Positions 9,432-18,468 of a stretch of DNA of 64,000 bases are shown in pieces (the first letter of the stretch is position 1; each line of letters opens with the position of its first letter). Below the pieces are notes generated by a model. It did no database searches. It was not told where the DNA came from and saw nothing but the letters and a program-made list of their open reading frames with translations. The stretch is from positions 1 to 64,000 of the forward strand of contig CACCPA010000003.1 of assembly GCA_902547755.1 (NCBI GenBank), read 5' to 3'. Source of the DNA: Halieaceae bacterium (GTDB lineage Bacteria; Pseudomonadota; Gammaproteobacteria; Pseudomonadales; Halieaceae). A program made the position numbers and the translations under genes.

Positions 9432-10507
9432 CCAGAGCCCATAATTTTTGCGCGGGGCCTGCGGCGCTTCCCGCCGAGGTACTTCAGCGCGTCCAAACTG
9501 AGCTGCTTGATTGGCAGGGCGTCGGCGCGTCAATCATGGAGTTAAGCCATCGAAGCTCCGAGTTTGTCGGTGTCGCCGAGCGAGCAGAGCAGTCGCTCCG
9601 CCGATTGCTCGATATTGGTGAGGACTATGCAGTCTTGTTTCAGCAGGGTGGGGCATCGCAGCAGTTTGCATCCGTCCCACTAAACCTCTCATGCGCGAAC
9701 GACACGGTGGATCAGATTGTCACGGGCCAGTGGTCGAAGAAAGCGCTGGCTGAGGGCAGACGACTCGTCAATGTGAACGTTGCCTCAACATCCGAAGATT
9801 CGAATTTCTCGACCATACAGGCCGAATCTGACTGGGAGTTGACTGAAGGCGCGGCTTACCTGCACTACTGCCCCAACGAGACGATTGGTGGACTCGAGTT
9901 CGATTTCGTTCCACACACGTTCGCTCCGGTTGTCGCTGATATGTCATCGACCATCCTGTCGAGACCCATCGACGTGGATCGTTTTGGTGTGATCTATGCG
10001 GGTGCCCAAAAGAACATCGGTCCAGCGGGCTTGTGCCTGGTTATCGTGAAGCGAGATTTGCTGGATCGCGCACGGTCAGATATTCCCGCCATGCTCAGCT
10101 GGAAAATCGCGGCCGACAATGACTCTATGTACAACACGCCTCCGACCTTTGCGCTGTACCTGTCAGGGCTCGTCTTTGAGTGGATAGAAGCCAAAGGCGG
10201 TCTCAGGGCAATGCAGGCGCTGAATGAAAAAAAGGCGTCCAGGCTTTATTCCACCATTGATAACAGCGGTTTTTATAACAATCCGGTGGACGTTCGATAC
10301 CGTTCATTGATGAACGTGCCTTTCACCTTGGCTGATGCATCGCTCGATAAGCGGTTCCTGGAGGAAGCAGAGACTGAGCAGTTGCTCAACTTGAAGGGGC
10401 ACCGCTCGGTTGGTGGTATGCGAGCCAGTATCTACAACGCGGTCGAGCAATCGTCCGTTGATGCTTTGTGCGATTTCATGCATCGTTTCGAAACAAAGTA
10501 CGGATAG
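9428..10507 (+). CDS. serC: Phosphoserine aminotransferase
   Basis: SerC, a PLP enzyme, transaminates 3-phosphohydroxypyruvate in serine synthesis and 4-phosphohydroxythreonine in pyridoxal phosphate synthesis. The 359-residue protein begins with the family signature [11 protein letters not shown], has [10 protein letters not shown] around the phosphate-binding site and the PLP lysine in [13 protein letters not shown], and ends with [14 protein letters not shown]. Length is standard. The start is GTG at 9428, overlapping the gyrA stop. The gyrA-serC-pheA order is the Pseudomonas arrangement. Confidence 0.97.
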   Translation: MTRAHNFCAGPAALPAEVLQRVQTELLDWQGVGASIMELSHRSSEFVGVAERAEQSLRRLLDIGEDYAVLFQQGGASQQFASVPLNLSCANDTVDQIVTGQWSKKALAEGRRLVNVNVASTSEDSNFSTIQAESDWELTEGAAYLHYCPNETIGGLEFDFVPHTFAPVVADMSSTILSRPIDVDRFGVIYAGAQKNIGPAGLCLVIVKRDLLDRARSDIPAMLSWKIAADNDSMYNTPPTFALYLSGLVFEWIEAKGGLRAMQALNEKKASRLYSTIDNSGFYNNPVDVRYRSLMNVPFTLADASLDKRFLEEAETEQLLNLKGHRSVGGMRASIYNAVEQSSVDALCDFMHRFETKYG

Positions 10508-10519
10508 AGACGATAGATC

Positions 10520-11614
10520 ATGGCGTCTGATGATCAATTAGCTGAAATTCGAGCGGATATCGATTCCATCGATAAGCAGTTGCTTGCGTTGATTAACGCG
10601 CGGGCTGAGTGCGCGCGTCGTGTCGCCGAAATTAAGCTCGCCGGCAGCCAAGATGGGGATGTGCTGTTCTATCGCCCCGAGCGGGAGGCGCAGATTTTAC
10701 GTGCAATCCAAGAGCGTAATCCGGGGCCTTTACCTGCCGATCAGGCAGCCCGCATTTTCCGTGAAATTATGTCTAGCTGTCTGGCCTTGGAGCGCCCCTT
10801 AACTGTTGGTTTTTTAGGTCCCGTAGGCACTTATTCTCAGGCGGCCGCTCTAAAACACTTCGGGCAGTCGGCCATTCTTGAACCCCAGCCCACCATTAGA
10901 GATGTCTTTCGATTGGCAGAAGATCGCGGCTGCGATATGGCCGTGGTGCCGGTTGAGAACTCAACCGAGGGCATGGTGGGCCAGACTCTCGATTGCTTCC
11001 TAGAGTCGCCGCTTCAGATAATCGGTGAGGTCGAGCTGCCCGTCATCCATCACCTGATCGCGGGCGCTTCACAGGACTTATCTGACATATCCGTTGTTTG
11101 TGGGCATGAGCAGGCGCTTGGCCAGTGTCGGGATTGGCTAGATGCCAAGTTGCCCGGTGTTCCCCGAGATGTCTGCCGCAGTAATGGCGAGGCCGCACAG
11201 CGCGCGCAGAGCGAGCCTGGTGTTGCGGCCATTGCTGGCGACCTGGCTGTAGAAACTTACCAGCTCATGAAGCTGGCTGAGGCGATTCAGGATATTGCGC
11301 ACAATACAACGCGCTTTTTTGTCATTGGTCGCGAGACAGTGCCCTCGAGCGGTGCTGATAAAACATCCATTCTGATTGCAAGTCGAAACCGGCCGGGCGC
11401 ACTTCTAAACTTGTTACGCCCCTTCGAGGAGCGTGGCATTAGTTTGACCCGCATTGATTCCAGACCTTCGAAAACCGAGAAGTGGACGTACATGTTCTTC
11501 ATTGAGTTTGAAGGGCACCTGTCTGACGATGTTGTCCGCGAGGTAATGGCAGCACTAGAGGAAAACTCTATTCTGCTAAAGCCATTGGGTTCTTATCCTA
11601 AAGCGCCCATCTGA
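10520..11614 (+). CDS. pheA: Bifunctional chorismate mutase / prephenate dehydratase
   Basis: PheA turns chorismate into prephenate and then phenylpyruvate for phenylalanine synthesis. Of its 364 residues, about 1-90 form an AroQ-type mutase (IRADIDSIDKQLLALINAR), 95-275 the dehydratase (GFLGPVGTYSQAAA, with the catalytic NTTRFFVIG) and the rest an ACT domain. The ACT domain carries RPGALLNLL and DSRPSK, matching the GALV and ESRP motifs that bind Phe, so feedback inhibition is likely. It ends on the first base of the tyrA start codon. Confidence 0.97.
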   Translation: MASDDQLAEIRADIDSIDKQLLALINARAECARRVAEIKLAGSQDGDVLFYRPEREAQILRAIQERNPGPLPADQAARIFREIMSSCLALERPLTVGFLGPVGTYSQAAALKHFGQSAILEPQPTIRDVFRLAEDRGCDMAVVPVENSTEGMVGQTLDCFLESPLQIIGEVELPVIHHLIAGASQDLSDISVVCGHEQALGQCRDWLDAKLPGVPRDVCRSNGEAAQRAQSEPGVAAIAGDLAVETYQLMKLAEAIQDIAHNTTRFFVIGRETVPSSGADKTSILIASRNRPGALLNLLRPFEERGISLTRIDSRPSKTEKWTYMFFIEFEGHLSDDVVREVMAALEENSILLKPLGSYPKAPI

Positions 11615-12516
11615 TGACACAATTTCAATCTCGCACCGTTGCGTTTATTGGGCTAGGCCTCATTTCGGGCTCGCTCGCTCGCGCCTTGAGAGGGAGTTCC
11701 TGGAACGGGTTTCTGTCGGCGTGGGGTCCCGGAGAGGCCAGTTTGCGGCGTGGACTCGAGCTAGGTGTGATCGATCACTATTCGTTGGAACTATCTGAGG
11801 TTCTCACTACGGCTGACATGGTTGTTGTGGGAGCGCCGCCTGCCGCGACGGGAGATATCCTAAAGTCTATCGTTAATGAGTTGAGCCGGTTGAATCGCAA
11901 TCCCGTGGTTACCGACCTTGCGAGCATTAAAGGTCACGTTATTGACTCCATGGCCTGTGATTATGCGAATTTTGTTCCGGGTCATCCTATTGCGGGCTCA
12001 GAGCACAGCGGCGTCGCGTTTTCTGACGGCGCTTTATTTCGTGGTCGTGAGGTGATACTGACACCGCTACCGCACACCGCTGCCGATGCGACTGAACAGG
12101 TTGAGGCTATGTGGGATCTGACGGGTGCGTACATTCGACAAATGGGTGTTGAAGAGCACGATGCGCTCCTCGCGGCGAGCTCGCATATGCCGCACATCGT
12201 CGCGTATGCGCTGACCAGAGCTCTGGAGAGAGATGCGTCTGATCCCATGGTACACGGCGGTGGTGCCTTGCGTGACATGACGCGAATTGCAGGCTCAGAC
12301 CCATTGATGTGGACCGATATTTCGGTCACTAATCAGACGGCCCTCCTGAACGCAATCGATAGGTTTCAAGACGAGATGACCTCACTTCGGGACTTAATTG
12401 CATCGGGCGATGCGGCTCCGCTTCGCGACTACTTTGCGATTTGTCGCGCTCATCGGCGCGCACATGATGACATTCTTAACCCCTTGCCCTCGCATGATTC
12501 AGAGGAAACAGCATGA
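11614..12516 (+). CDS. tyrA: Prephenate/arogenate dehydrogenase
   Basis: TyrA oxidatively decarboxylates prephenate (or arogenate) in tyrosine synthesis. The 300-residue protein has an N-terminal Rossmann domain with GLGLISGSLARAL and an alpha-helical C-terminal domain with the substrate-binding HPIAGSEHSG and SSHMPHIVAYAL. The start overlaps the pheA stop by 1 bp and its own stop overlaps aroA by 4 bp. In Pseudomonas the corresponding tyrA and aroA are fused into one polypeptide; here they are separate, and hisC2, which lies between pheA and tyrA in Pseudomonas, is missing. There is no ACT domain. Confidence 0.93.
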   Translation: MTQFQSRTVAFIGLGLISGSLARALRGSSWNGFLSAWGPGEASLRRGLELGVIDHYSLELSEVLTTADMVVVGAPPAATGDILKSIVNELSRLNRNPVVTDLASIKGHVIDSMACDYANFVPGHPIAGSEHSGVAFSDGALFRGREVILTPLPHTAADATEQVEAMWDLTGAYIRQMGVEEHDALLAASSHMPHIVAYALTRALERDASDPMVHGGGALRDMTRIAGSDPLMWTDISVTNQTALLNAIDRFQDEMTSLRDLIASGDAAPLRDYFAICRAHRRAHDDILNPLPSHDSEETA

Positions 12517-13811
12517 AGTTTTTGGTTGAGCCCGGAGGTTCGATGACGGGTTCGTTGCGGGTGCCCGGTGATAAGTCAATGTCGCACCGAACCGTCATGT
12601 TTGGCGCGTTGGCTGAGGGTACAACCACAGCGACAGGATTTCTGGAAGGCCAGGATGCACTGTGTACGGTTCAGGCCTTTAAAGACATGGGTGTCGTGAT
12701 TCGTGGCGCGGAGCAAGGGCGAATTGAAATCGATGGGGTCGGTATGCACGGCCTGAAGGCGCCCGAGAATGTCCTCGATATGGGGAATTCAGGAACAAGT
12801 ATACGACTGCTGAGTGGTTTGCTAGCGCCTCAAGCCTTCGATTCAGTCATGACAGGCGATGTTTCCTTACAGAAGCGCCCGATGGGACGTGTAACGACTC
12901 CGCTCGCGCTGATGGGTGCCGTGATAGAGAGCGAGGAGGGCAAGCCACCGCTCGCCATCAAAGGCGGTCAGCGCCTCAAAGGTATTCACTACGAGATGCC
13001 AATGGCCAGCGCGCAGGTCAAATCCTGCGTCTTGCTCGCGGGAATGTACGCAGAGGGACGCACATCGATAAGTGAGCCAGCCACTACGCGAGATCATACG
13101 GAGCGCATGCTCCGTGGCTTTGGTTGCGAGGTGGAGTGCGAGAACGATGTCATAAGCCTTCAGGGTGGTGGCACGTTGAAAGCAACATCCCTCGATATTC
13201 CAGCCGATATTTCATCTGCAGCATTCTTTCTGGTTGCGGCGTCGATTGCTGAAGGCTCGGACTTGACCCTCGAGCACGTGGGAATGAACCCCACACGCGC
13301 CGGCGTGATTACGATTCTTGCACTCATGGGTGCCGACATTGAAGTGCTCAATGAGCGTGAGGTAGGTGGAGAGCCAGTGGCCGATTTGCGCGTTCGGTCA
13401 GCACCTTTGACCGGTATCGAAATTCCGGAAGACCTTGTACCACTGGCGATCGATGAGTTCCCCGTACTCTTTATTGCAGCCGCCTGCGCGTCAGGCAAGA
13501 CAGTTCTATCGGGTGCAGAGGAGCTCCGCGTAAAGGAGAGTGATCGTATAGCGTCGATGGCAGAGGGTTTGACACGCCTTGGAATTGAAAATGACGTTCG
13601 CGAGGACGGTATTGCCATCACAGGCGGGCAAATTACGGGTGGAGAAGTCGATACCTTCCACGACCACCGTATTGCCATGTCTTTCTCCGTTGCTGCGCTT
13701 CGCGCATCAGGACCTATCCACGTCAACGACTGTGATCACGTCGCCACTTCATTTCCCGGTTTTGCCACGCTCGCGCGCGGCGTCGGATTGAACATAAAAG
13801 AAGTGAACTGA
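12513..13811 (+). CDS. aroA: 3-phosphoshikimate 1-carboxyvinyltransferase (EPSP synthase), class II motifs
   Basis: AroA joins PEP to shikimate-3-phosphate, the sixth step of the shikimate pathway and the target of glyphosate. The 432-residue protein shows PGDKSMSHR, GNSGTSIRLL, SAQVKS, RDHTERML, NPTRAG and the DEFPVLFIAAA and KESDRI catalytic segments. GDK-S, SAQ-x-K, R-x-H-x-E and N-x-T-R are the motifs used to define class II enzymes. The glycine in GNSGTS aligns with E. coli Gly96, where the resistant CP4 enzyme has Ala, so tolerance cannot be assumed. It is translationally coupled to tyrA and lies 6 bp before cmk. Confidence 0.97.
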   Translation: MKFLVEPGGSMTGSLRVPGDKSMSHRTVMFGALAEGTTTATGFLEGQDALCTVQAFKDMGVVIRGAEQGRIEIDGVGMHGLKAPENVLDMGNSGTSIRLLSGLLAPQAFDSVMTGDVSLQKRPMGRVTTPLALMGAVIESEEGKPPLAIKGGQRLKGIHYEMPMASAQVKSCVLLAGMYAEGRTSISEPATTRDHTERMLRGFGCEVECENDVISLQGGGTLKATSLDIPADISSAAFFLVAASIAEGSDLTLEHVGMNPTRAGVITILALMGADIEVLNEREVGGEPVADLRVRSAPLTGIEIPEDLVPLAIDEFPVLFIAAACASGKTVLSGAEELRVKESDRIASMAEGLTRLGIENDVREDGIAITGGQITGGEVDTFHDHRIAMSFSVAALRASGPIHVNDCDHVATSFPGFATLARGVGLNIKEVN

Positions 13812-13817
13812 GGTCTT

Positions 13818-14501
13818 ATGGTTCCGGTTATCTGTGTTGACGGTCCAAGCGGCTCAGGTAAGGGAACGCTGGCTCAGCGGCTTGCGAGTCATTTGGGTTT
13901 CCACTTACTGGATAGCGGCGCGCTGTACCGAATTGTGGGATTTGCTGCCTTGGATCAGGGGGTCGCCTGGGATGATGAGGCGTCGGTTACGCAGATTGCT
14001 CGCGATTTAGATGTGTCGTTTGTCACCACCGATCTCGGTGTTCGCGTTATTTATTGCGGCAGAGATGTCACTGAATCCGTGCGTTCCGTGCGCGGGGGGG
14101 AGGGCGCCTCTGCTGTTGCGGCCATACCCACTGTTCGAGAGGCCCTGCTCGCTCGTCAACGCGAGTTGGCAGTGGCGCCCGGTCTCATTGCTGATGGGCG
14201 AGACATGGGGACTGTTGTATTTCCCGATGCGCCCGTGAAGATATTCCTCGAAGCCTCAGCTATGGCGCGCGCGCAGCGACGACAAAGTCAGTTGCAGCTG
14301 CAGGGCGAGGATGTTAGGCTGCCGCGCCTTTTGGAGGCCATTGAGGCTCGCGATACAAAGGATCGAACACGATCAGTATCGCCACTTGTCCCAGCGGAGG
14401 ACGCCGTCATCGTCGACAGTACCGACCTGACTGCAGATGCCGTGTTTGAACGAGTGCTGTCTCATGCGGTTGCTAAAGGGATAGTGCACTTGGTCGATTA
14501 A
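13818..14501 (+). CDS. cmk: Cytidylate kinase
   Basis: Cmk phosphorylates CMP and dCMP to the diphosphates. The 227-residue protein begins with a P-loop GPSGSGKGTLAQ, followed by the DSGALYRIV nucleotide-binding segment, and contains the conserved LIADGRDMGTVVFPDA and RDTKDRTRSVSPL. Length is typical. It is the last gene of the overlapping serC-pheA-tyrA-aroA-cmk run; the cmk-rpsA-ihfB order is widely conserved in gammaproteobacteria. Confidence 0.97.
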   Translation: MVPVICVDGPSGSGKGTLAQRLASHLGFHLLDSGALYRIVGFAALDQGVAWDDEASVTQIARDLDVSFVTTDLGVRVIYCGRDVTESVRSVRGGEGASAVAAIPTVREALLARQRELAVAPGLIADGRDMGTVVFPDAPVKIFLEASAMARAQRRQSQLQLQGEDVRLPRLLEAIEARDTKDRTRSVSPLVPAEDAVIVDSTDLTADAVFERVLSHAVAKGIVHLVD

Positions 14502-14597
14502 AGGCCTTACCCCCCGACTCAGTGCGTTTATAAATCGATCCAGCCGGGTAAGACGGTTGGTGCTGCGATGTTTGCAGCGATAAAATAGGTATGTTCA
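14502..14597 (+). promoter_or_regulatory. rpsA leader region
   Basis: A 96-bp gap between cmk and rpsA. It holds a small inverted repeat (GCTGC, 7-nt loop, GCAGC) about 14 bp before the rpsA start and an AT-rich stretch (TTTATAAATC). S1 represses its own translation through a structured leader in E. coli, so the repeat is a plausible element, but I see no clear Shine-Dalgarno sequence and cannot identify the promoter. Confidence 0.35.
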
Positions 14598-16271
14598 ATG
14601 AGCGAATCATTCGCCGAGTTATTCGAAGAAAGTCTCAAGACCGTTGATATGGAACCCGGTTCAATCGTTACCGGCGTAGTCATAGATATCGACAACGAGT
14701 GGGTTACGGTCCACGCAGGTCTCAAATCTGAGGGTGTCATCCCTCGTGATCAATTTACAAACGCTAGTGGTGAGTGCACCTTAAATATTGGTGACGAAGT
14801 CCAGGTGGCACTGGAGACTGTCGAAGACGGTTTTGGTGAAACCAAGCTCTCGCGCGAGAAGGCAAAACGCGCAGAAGCATGGAAGACGCTTGAAGCGGCT
14901 CACGTCGCTCAAGAGGTGGTCACTGGTGTTATCAACGGAAAGGTCAAAGGCGGTTTCACAGTCGATGTTGATTCTATCCGTGCCTTCCTGCCTGGTTCAT
15001 TGATTGACGTACGTCCAATCCGTGAAACCGCGCATCTCGAGGGCAAAGAGCTTGAATTCAAGGTGATCAAGCTCGATCAGAAGCGTAACAATGTCGTCGT
15101 TTCTCGACGTGCGGTTATGGAAGCGGCCAACAGCGCCGAGCGTGACGAACTGCTGCAAAACCTCCAGGAAGGTCAAAGCGTTAAAGGTGTGGTCAAGAAT
15201 CTCACTGACTACGGCGCGTTCGTTGATCTTGGTGGTGTTGACGGTCTGTTACACATCACTGATATGGCGTGGAAGCGTATTAAGCATCCAAGCGAAGTTG
15301 TTGAAGTCGGCCAGGAAATGGACGTCAAGGTTCTCAAGTTCGACCGAGAGCGTAACCGTGTGTCCTTGGGTCTGAAGCAGTTGGGAGAAGATCCATGGGT
15401 AGAGATTACTAATCGTTATCCAGAGGGCAGTCGCGTCAACGCGCGTATCACCAATCTCACTGATTACGGTTGTTTTGCGGAAATCGAAGAGGGTGTCGAA
15501 GGTCTGGTACACGTCTCTGAAATGGACTGGACAAACAAGAACGTTCACCCATCGAAGATTGTTCAGCTTGGCGATGAAGTCGAAGTGATGGTTCTTGATA
15601 TCGATCAGGAGCGTCGTCGTATCTCGCTTGGTATCAAGCAATGTCAGCAAAACCCCTGGGATGCCTTTGCTTCGCAGCACGCGACTGGCGACAAGATCTC
15701 TGGATCGATCAAGTCAATCACCGACTTCGGTATCTTTATTGGCCTTGCAGGCAATATTGACGGCCTAGTGCATCTTAGCGATATCAGCTGGAATGAAACC
15801 GGTGAAGAAGCGGTTCGCAACTACAAGAAGGGCGATGAGATCGAGACTGTGATCTTGAGCATTGACCCTGAGCGTGAGCGCATCTCACTGGGCATCAAGC
15901 AGCTCGAGGAAGATTCCTTCTCAATCTTCTTGGGTGAAGCCGAGAAAGGCAGCATCGTTACGGGTGAAGTGACTGATGTCGATGCGAAAGGTGCGGTCAT
16001 CAAACTTAACGAAGAAGTTGATGGCTACATCAAGGTAGCTGATCTCAGTCGCGATCGCGTTGAAGACGCACGCTCAGTCCTCAGCGTCGGCGATAAAATC
16101 GATGCCAAGATTGTCGCTGTCGATCGTAAGAGCCGTTCAATCGGGCTGTCTATCAAAGCGAAAGACATGGATGACGAGAAAGACGCGGTTGCCACGCTCA
16201 AGGAGCAAGATAGCGCCGCTTCACCCGGAACCATCGGCGATCTCATCAAGGCGCAAATGGACGGGAAATAA
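14598..16271 (+). CDS. rpsA: 30S ribosomal protein S1
   Basis: S1 binds mRNA and delivers it to the 30S subunit. The 557-residue protein has six S1 (OB-fold) repeats. Repeats 3-6 are recognisable from recurring segments such as [20 protein letters not shown] and [10 protein letters not shown], and the SLGLKQ/SLGIKQ endings. The N-terminal repeats ([13 protein letters not shown] onward) match the ribosome-binding part through which S1 attaches to S2. Length equals the E. coli protein. A strong terminator follows 27 bp downstream. Confidence 0.98.
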   Translation: MSESFAELFEESLKTVDMEPGSIVTGVVIDIDNEWVTVHAGLKSEGVIPRDQFTNASGECTLNIGDEVQVALETVEDGFGETKLSREKAKRAEAWKTLEAAHVAQEVVTGVINGKVKGGFTVDVDSIRAFLPGSLIDVRPIRETAHLEGKELEFKVIKLDQKRNNVVVSRRAVMEAANSAERDELLQNLQEGQSVKGVVKNLTDYGAFVDLGGVDGLLHITDMAWKRIKHPSEVVEVGQEMDVKVLKFDRERNRVSLGLKQLGEDPWVEITNRYPEGSRVNARITNLTDYGCFAEIEEGVEGLVHVSEMDWTNKNVHPSKIVQLGDEVEVMVLDIDQERRRISLGIKQCQQNPWDAFASQHATGDKISGSIKSITDFGIFIGLAGNIDGLVHLSDISWNETGEEAVRNYKKGDEIETVILSIDPERERISLGIKQLEEDSFSIFLGEAEKGSIVTGEVTDVDAKGAVIKLNEEVDGYIKVADLSRDRVEDARSVLSVGDKIDAKIVAVDRKSRSIGLSIKAKDMDDEKDAVATLKEQDSAASPGTIGDLIKAQMDGK

Positions 16272-16298
16272 ATCTCAGATTTCCGCTCGAAATGTGAT

Positions 16299-16325
16299 AA
16301 AAAGCCGGTTTTGCCGGCTTTTTTT
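16299..16325 (+). terminator. Rho-independent terminator after rpsA
   Basis: A perfect 10-bp stem AAAAAGCCGG / CCGGCTTTTT with a 5-nt loop, ending in a run of seven T. It closes the gyrA-to-rpsA transcription block. Confidence 0.9.
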
Positions 16326-16329
16326 GATA

Positions 16330-16347
16330 TTTTGACATCCGTCAAAA
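16330..16347. repeat. Perfect inverted repeat TTTTGAC-ATCC-GTCAAAA
   Basis: Seven-base arms with a 4-base spacer, five bases after the rpsA terminator and 20 bp before the small ORF at 16367. It has no T-run after it, so it is more like an operator or a secondary hairpin than a terminator. Binding protein unknown. Confidence 0.45.
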
Positions 16348-16366
16348 AACTAACGAATTGAGTGCA

Positions 16367-16543
16367 ATGACGAATAAAAATATGGCGGTTGTGTGCGCCC
16401 TGAGTGCCTCGTCGGTGCTCAGCGTTGGAGCAGCTAACGCGGGTAGTGATTCAGTGAAGGAGTCCGAGGCTGCAGGGTTTGAGGGGGTGCTTACCAAGCC
16501 GCTGGATCTGCAGGTGCTAAAGAAGTTCCTATCATCGCTTTAA
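16367..16543 (+). CDS. Small ORF: signal-peptide-like N-terminus joined to the tail of a receiver domain
   Basis: A 58-residue ORF. Residues 1-28 resemble a Sec signal peptide (hydrophobic AVVCALSASSVLSVG, then AANAG). Residues 35-58 (AAGFEGVLTKPLDLQVLKKF) look like the end of a response-regulator receiver domain, including the conserved Lys-Pro before the last helix. The phospho-acceptor part of the domain is absent. There is no good ribosome-binding site; a TTG three codons earlier is possible. It may be the relic of a deleted receiver gene, or a chance reading frame. It is not known to be expressed. Confidence 0.35.
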   Translation: MTNKNMAVVCALSASSVLSVGAANAGSDSVKESEAAGFEGVLTKPLDLQVLKKFLSSL

Positions 16544-16650
16544 GGCGGCTAAGTTACATCCTCGTACTCGAGTGACTCGCATATTGATTCGTGTCAGGTG
16601 CTTGTGCGGACGCTATGGTACGTGGACAATGTCGTCAGAAGGTGGGGATT

Positions 16651-16947
16651 ATGACGCGAAGCGAACTCATTGAGCTAATGGCATCACAGCAAAATCAGCT
16701 GACGACGAAAGACGTCGAGTTGGCTGTAAAGCTGATGATAGATCATATGGCGGAGTCGCTGGCTTCAGGAGAGCGCATCGAGATTCGCGGCTTTGGTAGC
16801 TTCTCACTGCACTACCGAGAACCCCGCAAGGGTCGAAATCCCAAGACCGGTGATGCCGTTGAGCTGGAAGCCAAGCATGTCCCTCACTTTAAGCCAGGCA
16901 AAGAATTGAGGGAACGCGTTAATCGTTCGATCAAGGCGGTATTCTAA
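16651..16947 (+). CDS. ihfB: Integration host factor subunit beta
   Basis: IHF-beta pairs with IHF-alpha (encoded at 45995 in this window) to bend DNA sharply in replication, recombination and transcription. The 98-residue protein has the HU/IHF fold with [27 protein letters not shown], including the Pro at the tip of the DNA-intercalating arm. The start is ATG 16651, preceded by AAGGTGGGG; the frame extends further upstream but lacks homology there. The stop overlaps the lapA start (TAATG). Confidence 0.96.
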   Translation: MTRSELIELMASQQNQLTTKDVELAVKLMIDHMAESLASGERIEIRGFGSFSLHYREPRKGRNPKTGDAVELEAKHVPHFKPGKELRERVNRSIKAVF

Positions 16948-17240
16948 TGCTCCGCTGGCTCCGTGCCGCTTTGACTCTGACGCTATTGTGCCTCTCCGTC
17001 TTCCTAGGCGCCGTCTTTGCAACGCAGAATACTAAGTCCGTGCCGTTGACCCTGGGCCCATGGGCACTCGGTGAGCAGCCGGTGGCCGTTTGGCTCCTTT
17101 CGTTCCTAATTGTTGGTGTCTTGCTGGGCAGTCTTATGAGCTCCGCATTAGTGATGCGGCAGCGAGCGGCGAGCGCCTCGTTGAAGCGCCAGAACGCGCG
17201 ATTGAGTCAGCGGCTGAACAAGGATGCAAAAAGTGGCTGA
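16947..17240 (+). CDS. lapA: Lipopolysaccharide assembly protein A domain protein
   Basis: A small inner-membrane protein of 97 residues with two predicted transmembrane helices (about residues 5-26 and 43-66) and a basic, coiled-coil-like C-terminal tail (RQRAASASLKRQNARLSQRL). This is the LapA/YciS architecture. In E. coli LapA acts with LapB to control LPS synthesis through LpxC stability. The start overlaps the ihfB stop and the 3' end overlaps lapB by 17 bp. Confidence 0.85.
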   Translation: MLRWLRAALTLTLLCLSVFLGAVFATQNTKSVPLTLGPWALGEQPVAVWLLSFLIVGVLLGSLMSSALVMRQRAASASLKRQNARLSQRLNKDAKSG

Positions 17241-18408
17241 GCCTAATACGCTGCTACTGGTCTTATTGTTTTTGGCTGTTGCCGCTGGTTGGGTACTCGG
17301 TAGAGGTGCCGCAAGCCGTGATGTGCCAGAAGAGACGGCGCCTCCATCGCAGTATTATCTCGGACTGAATTTTCTTCTGGATGGCGAGCAGGAGTCAGCG
17401 CTGAAAGCATTCAGCGAGGCACTGGCGGTCAACGCGGAGACCTTTGAGACTCACATCACCTTCGGCAGTCTGCTGAGAAAGCGTGGTGAGGTGGACAACG
17501 CAATCAAAATTCACCAGTCGCTTCTGTCGAGAAGTCGTCTCCCTGACGTTCAGAAAAATCAAGCACATCTGGAGCTTGCGAAAGACTTCATAGCTGCGGG
17601 TCTTCTGGATCGTGCTGAGCAGTTACTGAAAGATTTACTTGAGTTATCTGAAGAGCACCAATTAGAAGCCAAAACCCTTCTCATCCAGGTATTTGAGGCG
17701 AGCCGTGATTGGGATCAGGCGCGTGAGCTAACGGAGTCTCAATTGGGTGAGGTTAGAGAGGATGATCCTCATCAAATTTCGGCCGCTATCAAGGCGCGTG
17801 CAAAGTTAAGTCACTACTGTTGTGAGGCTGCAGAAGATAAAGAGTCTGCAGATGACTTCAAGGCGGCACGTGAGCTTGCAGAGCGCGCCTTGGATTGGAC
17901 TGAAGAATCGGTCTGGCCCCACATAATCCTCGCGCGTTTGGACCAACAACAAGATCGGCCCGGACGTGCGTATGACCGTCTAGTAAGGGCGGCGAACATG
18001 TCACCCGAGCGGCTGCCAGAGTTCGCTGCAGAGCTTATTGCAATCAGTGAGGGTGTTAACTGTCGCGATGATCTAACCCCTCTCATCGCCACCTTATTGA
18101 CCCAGCGAGAAGACCCTCAGTTGCGCGTTATCTTGGCCGATGAACACAGGGCGCGAGGGGATGACGTAAAAGCTTTGGAGATCATTAAGCAAGGCTTGAA
18201 TAAAAAGCCGAGCTCGCGGCTTCTTATGCAGGCCCTCACGTTGCTAGGTGAAGAGGTGGCGACTCCGGAAATTATAGAAGGGGCCCAAAAGCTGGCATCA
18301 CGTCAGTCGGCATATCTCTGTGGTGTGTGCGGTTTTCATGGCCCAAGTTTCTACTGGCAATGTCCTAGCTGTAAGAGCTGGGATACACTCCATCGGCCGG
18401 TGCGCTGA
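17224..18408 (+). CDS. lapB: Lipopolysaccharide assembly protein B (TPR and rubredoxin-like)
   Basis: LapB (YciM) sits on the cytoplasmic face of the inner membrane and couples LpxC to FtsH proteolysis, coordinating LPS synthesis. The 394-residue protein has one N-terminal membrane helix (LLLVLLFLAVAAGWVLG), TPR repeats over about residues 40-350 (YYLGLNFLLDGEQESALKAF; RAEQLLKDLLEL) and a rubredoxin-type C-terminal knuckle CGVC...CPSC. The start at ATG 17224 lies inside lapA; GTG at 17233 has better spacing from AAGGA and is an alternative. Confidence 0.92.
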   Translation: MQKVAEPNTLLLVLLFLAVAAGWVLGRGAASRDVPEETAPPSQYYLGLNFLLDGEQESALKAFSEALAVNAETFETHITFGSLLRKRGEVDNAIKIHQSLLSRSRLPDVQKNQAHLELAKDFIAAGLLDRAEQLLKDLLELSEEHQLEAKTLLIQVFEASRDWDQARELTESQLGEVREDDPHQISAAIKARAKLSHYCCEAAEDKESADDFKAARELAERALDWTEESVWPHIILARLDQQQDRPGRAYDRLVRAANMSPERLPEFAAELIAISEGVNCRDDLTPLIATLLTQREDPQLRVILADEHRARGDDVKALEIIKQGLNKKPSSRLLMQALTLLGEEVATPEIIEGAQKLASRQSAYLCGVCGFHGPSFYWQCPSCKSWDTLHRPVR

Positions 18409-18468
18409 TCCATTCATTGAGAAGAGATGCCTGGAAAAAGGCGTTTAAAGGACGGTTAAGAAAACGAT

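Noticed and set aside
13160-13726. 188-codon minus-strand frame inside aroA
   Set aside because: Low-complexity Ser/Ala/Arg composition typical of an antisense shadow; aroA is complete.
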